From Ceratotherium simum simum (lineage: Eukaryota > Chordata > Mammalia > Perissodactyla > Rhinocerotidae), in assembly GCF_000283155.1 (NCBI RefSeq), contig NW_004454195.1, forward strand, positions 3,351,748 to 3,415,747: a stretch of DNA of 64,000 nucleotides, read 5' to 3'. A program made the position numbers and the translations under genes. The notes under the pieces were generated by a model, which was given only the letters and a program-made list of their open reading frames with translations, searched no databases and was not told the DNA's origin. Shown here one piece after another: positions 1 through 10,536 of the stretch (positions are counted from its first letter, which is position 1; each line of letters opens with the position of its first letter).

Positions 1-96
1 GGGGTAATTTTTCCACGAGTAGTTGTAAATTGGCTGTGTCCACGGGAGGAGGTGAGTTCAGAGTCTGCCTACGCCGCCATCTTGACTCCCCCTTAA
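1..96. repeat. Probable old interspersed repeat fragment at window edge
   Basis: The segment has the feel of a common mammalian repeat tail (AGTTGTAAATTGGCTGTGTC, then a GGGAGGAGGTGAGTTC stretch and CGCCGCCATCTTGACTCCC). I recall similar text from mammalian retroelement remains but cannot assign a family. It is cut by the window start. Confidence 0.3.
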
Positions 97-332
97 TCCT
101 CTCTTTATACTTTATATTGACATAGTTCTCCATCCTATGCACATATTATGGACATCTAGGGACAAGAATAGGCTAGCCTTGGGAAGAGGCATCATCTTCA
201 AGTTGAGATGTATATTGCTATTGACGGTTGAAACTGCAAAAATAAAGTTCAAAGGAGTGTACAAAAAAAGGATGGGTGAGAAGAAAAGCTAGGTTGAAGC
301 ACAATCCCAAGGCCATGTAAACACTGTTATTT

Positions 333-515
333 GGCAGGGTGTCATAGTGATTCAGAAGCAGGGCACTGGACCCATATCAGCTGGCTTCCAATCCCCACTG
401 TGCCTCTCTCTCTGCATCAATTTTCTCATATATAAAATGGAGATAATAATAATAACCATGTAGTTGTTGGAAAAATTAAATAAGTAAATAAATGCAAAAT
501 GTGCCCTAGAAAAAT
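333..515 (+). repeat. MIR SINE relic
   Basis: The order of motifs follows the MIR consensus. A 'gtgattcagaagcagggcactgga' type start is followed by 'tctctgcatcaattttctca', then 'ataaaatggagataataata', then 'gttgttggaaaaattaaat'. MIR is an ancient tRNA-derived SINE shared by all mammals. This copy is heavily diverged and has no expected function. Confidence 0.7.
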
Positions 516-645
516 AAGTCCTCAATTAATATGGTTATTATTAGCTTTAAAAAGCTAAATAAGAATTGGAAAAACGCACAATGTATTTTTTGATACTTTG
601 TAAATGCATGTAATTGAACAAAAAGATTAAAAATACATAAAAGCA

Positions 646-924
646 GGGCCGGCCCGGTGGCGCAAGCGGTGAAGTGCTCATGCTCCACTGCAGTGGCCCG
701 GGGTTCGCCGGTTCGGATCCCGGGTGCCGACTGACGCACTACTTGTTAAGCCATGCTGTGACAGCATCCCATATAAAGTAGAGGAAGATGGGCACAGTTG
801 TTAGCCCAGGGCCAGTCTTCCTCAGCAAAAAAAGAGGAGGCTTGGCATTGGATGTTAGCTCAGGGCTGGTCTTCCTCACAAAATAAAATAAAAAATAAAA
901 TAAATAAATACTGAAAAAAATAAT
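646..924 (+). mobile_element. ERE SINE, long ERE2/ERE3-like form
   Basis: The head GGGCCGGCCCGGTGGCGCAA carries a tRNA-like start, and a B-box-like GGTTCGGATCC follows. The tail holds two similar units ending in 'cttcctca', each containing a 'gttagc(t/c)cagggc' core, and then an A-rich run. A 14-bp target-site duplication, AATACATAAAAGCA, flanks it at 632-645 and 925-938, so both ends are exact. This is an RNA-polymerase-III-type retroposon of perissodactyls that depends on L1 machinery to move. The subfamily is from memory. Confidence 0.88.
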
Positions 925-984
925 AATACATAAAAGCATGTACTTTAGAGTATATGATCATAATTTTAATAATGTACTTTAGAT

Positions 985-1456
985 AACTGGCCATCATTCA
1001 CTTAAGAAATATTATTGTGTACTTACTATGCACCAGACATTGTGAGGTGTTAAAAGACATGGTCCCTATCTCCCACCAAGTGTCTTATGCGGAAGGGAAA
1101 AGATGAACACCAAGAAGAATACAATGTCTAAATGCTATGGTACAGATGAGAGGAAGGGACTTTCCAGGCAATTTAGCATATGTTCCAGACTATAGAGTAG
1201 AGAGACAATAAATGACAAAAAGCCTTCAACTCCATATTAAGTAGTTTGACTTTTAACCTTAGTAACGGAGCATTTGAAGAATGTTTTTCAGTTCATTGCC
1301 TACACTGGGGGAAATGAATGGAGAAGGACATAGGTGAAGGCAGGGAAACCACTTAGTTTTCCATTTCAGTAATCCATAATCTAGGAGAGAGCTGATTGGT
1401 CTAAACTAAAGCAGTAGAGGTGAGATAATGAACAGGCAGAAGATTTGGGAGACATT
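985..1456 (-). mobile_element. L2 LINE relic, 3' part (segment 1)
   Basis: Read on the plus strand, this follows the reverse complement of the L2 3' end: 'cttactatgcaccagacattgtgaggtg', then 'ggtccctatctcccaccaagtg', then 'ctttccaggcaatttagca'. Further on, 'ccatttcagtaatccataatctaggagagag' corresponds to L2 sequence just downstream of the reverse transcriptase domain. The element continues beyond the ERE1 insertion at 1471. It is very diverged and inactive. Confidence 0.65.
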
Positions 1457-1470
1457 AAGACGAAAGAATA

Positions 1471-1680
1471 GGGCCGGCCCCGTGGCTTAGCGGTTAAGTG
1501 CGCGCACTCTGCTACTGGCAGCCCGAGTTCAGATCCGGACTCGTACCGATGCACCGCTTGTCCGGCCATGCTAAGGCCGAGTCCCACATGCAGCAACTAG
1601 AAGGATGTGCAGCTGTGACATGCAACTATCTACTGGGGCTTTGGGGGAAAAATAAATAAATAAAATTATTAAACAAAAAA
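1471..1680 (+). mobile_element. ERE1 SINE inserted in an L2 relic
   Basis: The head is GGGCCGGCCCCGTGGCTTAG, with an A-box match (TGGCTTAGCGG). The body shows the usual ERE1 block 'cagcaactagaaggatgtgcagctgtgaca' and 'ctatctactggggctttggggg', followed by an AAATA-rich tail. A 14-bp target-site duplication, AAGACGAAAGAATA, lies at 1457-1470 and 1681-1694. The B box is degraded (GTTCAGATCC). It splits the L2 remains on either side, so it is younger than the L2. Confidence 0.92.
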
Positions 1681-1694
1681 AAGACGAAAGAATA

Positions 1695-2660
1695 TATATA
1701 GAATTGTTATCCCAATTGGATTGAAAAGTTAAAGGAGATGGAAAAGTAAAGAATACATCCCTGAGTTATCTGATTTAGTCAACTGAGTGGATGAATATGT
1801 CATTCATCAAGATGAAGAACATCGAAAGATTAGGTAGAATTAGGTAAGAAGGTGCTGTCTCCAGATTTGCATCTATTTAGGAAGACATTCATATGTAAAT
1901 TCCTGCAAAAGAAGTTTAGTTGACAGTAAAACATATTTGTCTATTACATAGACGAGAAGTCTGGGTTAGAAATGTAGATTTGGGAGTTATAAAAATGAGA
2001 GTTGCAGCCATGAAAGCCACATTTTCACTCAAAGGGAACGGGGGGAATGGAATGGAATGAAAACAAAGGCTAATCATGGAATCCTGAGGCACATCAACAT
2101 TTAACAGATAGAAACAGGAACCTGCTGAGAATTTCCAAGAGCAGCTACAGGAGAACCAGAACAAAGCGGTGTCTGACACCAAAGGAAGAGGAGTTACAAG
2201 AAGGAGAAGCTGTTCTCCGGGAACAAATTCAGCAGAGAAGGCTAGGAGGTTGAAGACACGCTCTTTGACATTAGCATCTGAAAAGTCATTGACAATTTTG
2301 GTACAGTGTCCAAGTGAGGCGGCAGAGGTGTGTGTTCACAGGGAAAGAGTAGAAATGCGGAAGTGATGGGAGTGTGGGGGTGCAGGTTGCTCTTTATAGA
2401 AGTTTGGCAGAGTAACAGCTAAAGGGAGATGTATGGCCTACTGAGATTTTTGTTTCTATTTTTCTTCTGGCTCTTAGATTCAGGGGATTTGAACATGTTT
2501 GCCTGCTAAGAGGGATAGCCTTATGTGAGAAGAGTGGACAATTTTTGGAGCAAAATGCAATAGGATCCAGACACTAGAAGTACAGATATAGGAAATGAGA
2601 GGATGATGGTTTTGAGGACAGTTTGCTGGAGATGGGTGGCAGTTTGAGGTGTTGCCGACT
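1695..2660 (-). mobile_element. L2 LINE relic, reverse transcriptase region (segment 2)
   Basis: Reading the minus strand around 1916-2182 gives peptide pieces such as LLNVDVPQDSM. These line up with the L2 reverse transcriptase signature PLNVGVPQGSVLGP as I recall it. The next block, where the family has YADDSQIYIS, is decayed to LIFITPKSTFLT, so the catalytic aspartates are gone. On the plus strand 'gtagatttgggagttataaaaatgagagt' and 'tggaatcctgaggcacatcaacatt' are the matching DNA blocks. It is a dead copy without a full frame. Confidence 0.65.
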
Positions 2661-3589
2661 GACTTTCTCTATGAAAAAGGAAAAGGATGGTTATCTATGG
2701 AGATTGATGATGAAGGAATGAAATAGAGGATTTGAAAGGAGAGTTGACTAAAATAGTCAATGTAAAGAAGAAGAAAAAGAACTGATGAAGAAAGAATTGC
2801 TGGTTGCCATCCCCAGCCCAGATGGGATGGCTTTGTCTTGGTGGCACCAATCCTCATGCTAGACTAGAAGCCAGCTCTTACTTGTACACCTGGGAGTCTA
2901 ATGAAGAAGGTGCAACAAAGCAATTTGCAAGCTATGTGAGCCTTGGGATGCTTGACAAAGGTTGTATAAATGGAACTGCTTTGAGGTGCAGAATATATAC
3001 CGTGTAGCAGAGTAAACACCTTGGTGTAGGGGGCTAAGAATTTGGGCATTGCTCTTGTGGAGTAAACCACATGGCCTCCACCGTGTAGACACCCCTGAGC
3101 GATCTCAGAAGAGCTACGGCTGAGTCTACCCAGGCTCCGCCTTATGGTAGTGTAAGACTTATGGCACACAAGCCTTTCTTGGAAGACACCGATTGTTCCT
3201 GCCTCAAACAGATTTCTTCATTTTTGAAGGCAGGTAAGGCCACCAGGCCTTAACCCCAGTGAGTTGTTATAGGCATCATATTAACTCTCTAGTGACAGTC
3301 AATCTAATAATATTTTTAAAGGATGAATTTAAAATAGGATGAAGCCTTGTAAAATTATCATAATCACTTGTAGACTGGTCTCGTTCTATGTCTCTCAGTC
3401 AGAAAAGTCTGGATGTTCAGATACACCAGGTTGTATGCTTTGCTTTGTTATTAAATTATATTTCAGATTCATATTTTTTCAGTTTTCTTAAACATATTTA
3501 TAAAATTTATTGCACTCACCATTTTTGTTGTTCAACAAAAGGCAGCATCTTCAGTGGAGACAGGAACAGAACACTAAGGGAATAGATGA
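2661..3589. other. No recognised feature
   Basis: This is unique-looking sequence. Part of it (about 2760-3270) is more mixed in base composition than its surroundings. The frames I see on either strand are about 100 codons or less and match nothing I know. No RNA gene or repeat is recognised. Confidence 0.4.
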
Positions 3590-3735
3590 ATCCTAGGTTA
3601 GAGTCCGGGTCTACCACTTATTAACGTGTATCATCTAACCAGCCATGTAACCCCTCAAGCCTCAGATTTCTTCCTTTTATAAAAAAGAAGGTTTGACTAG
3701 ATATCATTATAATTTGCAGTTCTAAAATACTTTAT
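3590..3735 (+). repeat. MIR SINE relic
   Basis: A 'ggttagagtccgggtctaccactta' block, then 'catgtaacccctcaagcctcagattt', then 'aggtttgactagatatcat' matches the MIR core and the 'gactagatgatct' downstream block in order. It is a strongly diverged, ancient mammalian SINE. Confidence 0.65.
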
Positions 3736-3739
3736 AAGG

Positions 3740-6700
3740 TAGAAATTTTACTTTGTCACGGTCAATTTGAAGTGTAGCATTGAAAGTCAAACAGCCAAGA
3801 ACACATGCAATCAGGGCAGGTAACAGGCTGTGCCCATGTATTCTAGAAGCCTAATACTGACACCAGAGTTTTTACACTGCAGCAGCATAATCGTTCCTAC
3901 CAGCATGTTCCATTAAAGCTTGACTTACTGCCAGGGAATTCACCTGCTGACATAGTAAAACTCCCAACTGGAAGCATTAACATTGCAATGTCAGATGGGG
4001 AAAAAAAAATTGTTCATAAATTCCACGAACGTGCACTGCTTTATTTGGGGTCCTAGTTGCAAACTCATTATTTATGCTGTGTACAGTAGGCCATCAACAT
4101 ATCCCACTGGGAAATTAGTTTGCAATTTAGAATCGTTTCAAAGTACAAGTGATTCTCAAGTCGTTTTCCGAGGTTAAATGAGAACTCTTATTGCCTTCCG
4201 TGGGCTCAGAGGGAATGTTTACTCCATGTGTTTCCTCCTCCCCCAGCTTCTGTTATACTGTCTTGATTTTTCTTTCTTAAATGCACTTCGGGGCTAAATG
4301 TCCTTTTTTCAATTTTTGAAAGCCAGGAAATGGAATGGTATTTGTTGCATTTTCTTGCTTGCTGGGACTGCTTAAGTACCTCACTTTTGATTACTGCTTT
4401 TATTCTTTGAAGACTCCTGAAAGGTTTCCATGTTCTCCAGAAACGGGATTGCTTAGCTAACACAGGAGTGATTTGGGAAGATTGGATGGCATCCACTTTA
4501 GGGTGCAGTGAATCAGAGTCATCATTCCACTCCCAGTCCAGCCTTCTCACGCCAGGGGCCAGGCCATTGGACAGGGATTCAGGCAGACTGGCTGAGAGCC
4601 GGAGTGAGCATAGTAACTCCAGTAATGTACACCGGAAGTTCAACCTTGCTTATGGGCTTATGAGCCCGTTAAGTGCAGAATGAATTATTAAGATAAAAAG
4701 GGTTCCACTGGCCCTTTCCACTTTCACAAACCCCTTTGGTTGTTTGATTCTTTCCTTTAGAACCTCCTTAGGCATTTTTTAAAATTTTATTTCAGTGGTA
4801 AAATGTGGGCATGCTCCCCAACTCCACAATCTTACCTAACCTATGAGAAACGGCTTCACGCCACCTGGTAGATAATTTATAACCTGATATTATCCTTGGG
4901 GAATAAATAGCATTATTTTAAGTGTATCATTTTACCCTTTATCATTCCAAGAAAGTAGAAAATAATCTATAGTGTGAAGATCTTGTAGGAATTTTTTTCT
5001 CTTCCTCATTTCTCAGCAAGTGTCTAAAATGCCAAGGCCGGATATTATTAGATATAATAAACCAGGATCAAATAGAAAATAAACCAAAGTTGTTAAGCCA
5101 CATCAAGCGACCCCTCCCCCAACAACAAGAAGCACTAGGGTTTATCTGAAACCAAGATTTCAACATCTCCCTAATGCATTAAGAGAGTGCTTCCATAGGC
5201 ACAGACCAGAAAGTATACAAAGAAGATTGAGTGTTTAGTTTCAAAATACATGAAATCACTAGCTTAAACACAGAAACTACACACAAAGAGTGCAAAGAAA
5301 CAATGAAAGCAAGAGATCAACAGAATAAATATCACCTAGAAATACTAACAGTCTTAAAGGTCAGAAATCCTTGGTTAAACAAAAAGACCCATCCATTACA
5401 AACAATCAATTACACGATAACCTGAGAATACCACACTATGAATTCCCTTTAAAAGCAAAAGTTATCCAGCTAAGAGCAATTAGCTGTGTGCTCTAGAGGT
5501 AACTAAACAGAGCAGGTACCAAACAGGAAAAGAAGCTGAAAAATAAGTGCATTTAGAACTGTTTAATATTGAACTTCTAAAGCGTAGGGGAAAGGCTTTT
5601 GTTTCATGGATATCCATCCCAACGTGCCAGTGTGCCCAAGATCTTTGGAACTGCATGGAAGGAAAACAAAACCATTCACTAGATTCAATATTCTGAGTTA
5701 GTCTTTTTAGTTGAAATTGGCTTTAAATGTTTTCCTTGATTACAGATAATTCAAGTCTTTTATTACCACTATTTCAATGTGAAAATGCTTCAAAAATAAT
5801 CCCTTTTTCCTTTAAGCTTTGAAAAAGCAGGTGTTGGTTTGGTTTGCTAGTGTTTTGTTTAATGTTATATACATTTTTAAAGCACCTATATTCAACTCAT
5901 CTTGGCCTTTGCTTGGTGAAACAATGTTAGTTATGATTCCTGGCATATAGAAGCTTAACAAGTTTGAATATTTAAGAACACTTAAGTGAATGGTATTTAT
6001 AAAGACATTTCTCATGTCTCTAACAATTCTTTTTCTTAGACTTTCATTTTGTAATTTTTACTTTTGGATAGCATACTAATTATCATTAAAGCCCTAAATC
6101 TTCTCAGGTATGGAGACAGGCTGAAACTCATTAAAACCTCCCAACTCTCAAGAACATTGCCTTATTATTAACACAACTTCAGAGATTCCTGCATTTTTTA
6201 TGTTTCATTAGGTAATAGGTAGTTTACTACTAAAACTTTCCTACAATGTGGCAAAAAAAAAGCAGTAGGATATGCTCTAATGACTTTTTCATTTTCACAT
6301 ACATTATTTGAGCAAGAGAAGGATTAGTTCTCTAGAAGTCATGTTCCACTTCTAGCTTCTCAAAGTTATAACCTACTTTGGCTCTGTAATAGAGCCTTCC
6401 TTGGGAGGTCGATCTTAAATTGCAAAAAATAGGAATAAATATTTCTTCCTTTCCTTTCTCCCCAAAATGTTGAGCTTTGCTGAAAAGCCTTATTCTCAAC
6501 CAAATACCAAAGGATGCTTCGTCCAGCTAAACTAGGATCCAAATGATTGTATAACCGAGTCCTTGAAAATAATTCCACGAAGGCAAAATACATGGTAGGC
6601 CAGTGTTTTCTAGATCACTAAAACCTCACATGATGCTATGTTTGCAGGTGAACTTTTACAAAGAGCAAACATATTATTGAAATCAATAAAAACTCAGTGA

Positions 6701-9700
6701 CTGCAGGGCAGCAAGAAAGCTCCAGTTAGAATCATTCTCATGTCAGTGGGTTGAATGAGGGGCTGAAGAGGTTGGTGAAAGTCAAGGATCCTGTTCTTTA
6801 CGTGAATATCTGTTTCAATCTAAACTACAAGCCAGAGGCTGACCTTTTGAATGCTTATTAGTATTATTATACCATCCCTCTAACCACTCACACATTTTGT
6901 TCTCAATTAAGAATGTGTAATTTCTGGGGATTATTTATTTTCATATTAGATGTAATCATACATTTTGAAAGTTTGCTTAATTGCCCTGAAATCATTCACC
7001 ATGGGGAAAGGAAGAGAACAGGACACACACATCCTCTCTCTAAAACACAAATTTCCATCACCTGTGCATCCTTTCTCTCTTCAGTCCTGTGGTCAGGACA
7101 CTAGAGCACAGATATTGTACACAAACTGCCTAATTATGAGGTTCTCGATAATCAAAATGATTTTTTAAAAAGACAACATAATCAGCCTCAAAACTTGCTG
7201 TTCTAGACACATAAACAGATGGCCTTGGGTCTGGAAGGAACAATGAGGTCGTAACATCTTTAGTGGCAAATTGTTGAAGCAACAAGTCGAAAGAACACAG
7301 AGAGTCCTTTTCTTCATCTGGTGTTCACAGGTTTGTCCATGTCAGCAACTCAGTCTCGAGACAGTCAAAACAGAACCCTTGGGTTGACCTCATTCTCTGC
7401 AAAGCTTGCTGCTCTGCTGCACACAGATCAACATTTTTGCAAATTTTGTCAAGTTTTATTTCTGAGGGCAGAGATCAGAGGGGAGACGAAAATGCATTGC
7501 CACAGTGATTAGCTTGGCTTCCTTTCTTTTTTTAAGTTTCTTAGAAACATGGTGGCCCTCCCAGTATAGATTTTTAAAGATCTTCTGTCTGTACGCCCTT
7601 GGAAAATGAACAAGGAAAAAAAACAACAACAAAGTGTATGTGGCACATGGCCAGACTTGGCTTTAAAAAGTTGCTAATTTTGGACTCACTTCTCTCCATT
7701 AGGGCAGTGTAAGAATTATGCACACAGGCTGAGGCTTTTCTCTGCTTAGAAAACATCTGCATTCAATTAGAAATAAGCCTGAGTGTCGTGTTAATTCTGC
7801 AGACCCAAACAAAGTCATTTTTGTTTAAACTCTTTCAGGACTGTGAGTATGAGAGGTTACAGGAGAAAAAAAAAAAAAGCAACAGAACAAAACTGCCATG
7901 TGGCCCTGGAAGGGAGCTGAAAAGGCAAATAAGAAGTTACTTTTCCTTGAGAATACAGACCTGGAAATTTTCTCCAGGAGAATTCTCTCCTCTACCGTTT
8001 CTCTCTTGGGAGCATGGGGGTGAGGAGCAAGCCCTCTCTTTCCTCTACAAATGCAACTTTTAAAACAAAGGAACATTCTCCAGATTTCCCCAAAATGAAT
8101 TTGACCAAATAGTTGATGTGTTTGGCAAATAAGAAGTAGCATTTCATTTTTAATTTTGTGGAAAGCCAAACAAATCAAAACTACATTTATAGTTCATCAT
8201 GTGCATTTCAAATCACTTTCATAGGTACTGAATGTGATTGGTGTTCTGACCTCAGATATACTAAAAACAATTAGTTCTATTGAAACATACATTTTGCCAT
8301 GAACGTCAGTATCCATGTCCACCTTTTGTTAACATCAGTAGCACTGATTTTACTGGAATTTGAGTTTCTCTCTCTCAAAGAAATCTGTGGCTAACCAGAG
8401 ATATAATTTCCATACAAGTACATTAGAACTACATGTTTTTAAGGCTGATGGTCCCTAGAGAGAAGGGATTTCAGCTATTCCTTTGGGCTGATGTATTATT
8501 TCTTCTTCACATCTTTTCTTAAGATTAGGGCCCACTGTATCTCAGATAAGGAAGGCAGATGAAGACCCTATTTTTGTTTGAGTGTTGAGGGATATAATTC
8601 AGCCCTTAATCCACAGCACCAAATAGCTACACTACAGGTTTCTCAGGCAGGTAAAATGTTTAAGTTTCTGCTGTTTAATCCTTATCAAAAACATCGGCTA
8701 TAGGGAATTGTTTGTTGGATGCAGGCTTTATAGGCATGCTAAATATTTATTCTTTTATATGTTTTGACTCTATCTTTGAATCAAAACAAAGAGCTGGGCA
8801 TTGAACCAAAGCGTTTGGCACCATTTTTTTTGGTTTTCACTAAATTGTCCAGTAACCTTATGCCAGTTGTCTGTGTGAGAAGAACCATAAGAAACAGTCC
8901 AATAAAATGTGCCATTATGAGAATATTTACATCACATTATCCAATATCTGTTTATGAGAAGCCGTGAGAAAAATTTCTCAGATTTTCAGTTTTAGGTATT
9001 TTTTCCTGAATTATGGTTTTCTATTTTGTTTTCAAGTCTTAGGAACACTGTGATTCTTATAACTAAAACTAGTTTCCCTTTTGCTTCAACTCCTAAAAGA
9101 TTTGAGACCTACCTTTAGTAACTGTGAATATATCTATTACATGTATTTATACTTGCTATATATCAAGGGGTTTATTAGAATGTAACGCTTACATTCCCTT
9201 TACTCTGTCTTTATCAAATATTTGTTTTATCTTTTTTATGTTTATTTTTGTAAGCTCTGATAATCCCTTTGTGAAATGTCGGGTATTTATAAGTAAGTAA
9301 ATGAATAAATCTAAGTTAAGCATTAAGCCCTGCTGTTGAAGTATAAGCCTATTTAATCCAAGCCTTCATCGTGAGTGCTTGCTACGTAATAGTTTTTCTA
9401 AAATATTTAATTTTTGTATTATTTTTATATCACACAACTTTTTAATTTTGTGTTCAAAATTTTTGAAAGAATGAATAAATGTAAAGGTTGATTTTAAATA
9501 TGTGTAAAGAAATTCAAGTAGAACCTCTGAAATGATTACATAGTTGGCAAGGAGGACATAAAAGAATGTAAAAGAAATTAAAGTTATTTGACTTTGGGGG
9601 AGAAAATGATTATAATGAAATTAAATAATAATATTTAAGATTTCACCCATCTTGACAAATGTTTTCTATCTCTTTAGAAAACAATGCCTAACTAAAAATG

Positions 9701-10077
9701 AGAGGAATTAACTTTAAAAATCTGAAATGAACATTGGGAAGATGGTGCTATATGCTTAAATAATCTTTCACTTGAGGACTTTGTGCTGGAATTTACCCAT
9801 TACCTTCTTTGTTATCTCTCTGAGAGTAGTTAAAGAATCCCAATCAATTGAAATAATGCTCTTCCCTCATAATTTAAAAAAAATACAAATTTGAAAATGT
9901 AAACATTTTTAACCGAAAGTAAAATGATTGATAACTTATATCAACTTCATTTTTATTTTTTCTCATGTTAGCTTTTATAATTGAAAGCAATAGTATGTTT
10001 TGTTAGTGCCATCACCACATTTATAAGCGAAAAGGAAGCATAAAACTGAAGCACAAGAAAGTTAAAGTGTTGAAGTG
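3740..10077. other. Long unclassified non-coding stretch
   Basis: I recognise no gene, RNA gene or young repeat in this roughly 6.3-kb block. It contains short A or T runs (for example 7867-7878) and AT-rich parts at 9100-9700 and 9860-9980. The one unusual item is the open frame at 4206-4643, listed separately. Conserved non-coding elements may be present, but that cannot be judged from one sequence. Confidence 0.4.
4206..4643 (-). other. Unexplained 145-codon open frame, no ATG
   Basis: The minus strand stays open for 145 codons from a TTG at 4643, with a TAA three codons upstream. It ends at a stop at 4206. The peptide is hydrophilic and mixed, with an acidic stretch (EWNDDSDS) and a basic C-terminal half. 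I do not recognise it. There is no ATG near the start, no Kozak context and no strong acceptor upstream, so a first exon or intronless gene is unlikely. It could be a decayed exon, an old processed copy, or chance in a locally GC-richer patch. Confidence 0.15.
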
Positions 10078-10081
10078 ATTC

Positions 10082-10532
10082 TGATACCAAACCAAGTGGG
10101 CTCGCCTCCTGGTGAGTTAAATAAGACTCTACACCAGTGGACGTTGTCTCACAAAGTAAAGTGTATTTGCAGCAAATAGGAGGCCATGAGGAATCATTTC
10201 CAAAGTCATGGCGTCCCTGAACAAAGGAAAGCAGGAAATTTTATTTGGTTGGGGAATGAATATTCAAAAGGGAGAGGCAGGTATTCACTTGCACAGGCTC
10301 AGTTGGAGAACCTGGTTCCACATAATGAGGCCTAAGCTCCTCCTGGAGAGATCTTTGCATTAAAGATAAGGCAAAAGTCATGGGCATAGCTCTTGTGGTG
10401 AGGCTTGATCAGTTTCAGGATAGCTGGTGGTTACAACTCCTTAACACAGGAAAGGAAAAGAAACAACCTGGAAAAACAGTTAATTACTTCCAAACCCACC
10501 TTTGAGTTTCTCGAGGAACCTAGTCCTTGACA
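10082..10532 (-). mobile_element. Solo ERV LTR, copy 1 of 3
   Basis: A 451-bp element has TG at its left edge and CA at its right edge. It is flanked by a perfect 4-bp duplication, ATTC, at 10078-10081 and 10533-10536. It is clearly the same family as 55757-56252 and 57152-57599; I count about 13 differences in the first 217 bases against copy 2. Orientation follows copy 3, where an AATAAA precedes a U5-like end. A 4-bp duplication suggests a class I (gammaretrovirus-like) endogenous retrovirus. No viral gene flanks it, so it is a solo LTR left by recombination. The family name is unknown to me. Confidence 0.85.
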
Positions 10533-10536
10533 ATTC

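Noticed and set aside
1471..1680. tRNA gene suggested by A-box and B-box matches in the ERE heads
   Set aside because: The boxes belong to a tRNA-derived SINE. No full cloverleaf follows, and the element has a tail and target duplications.
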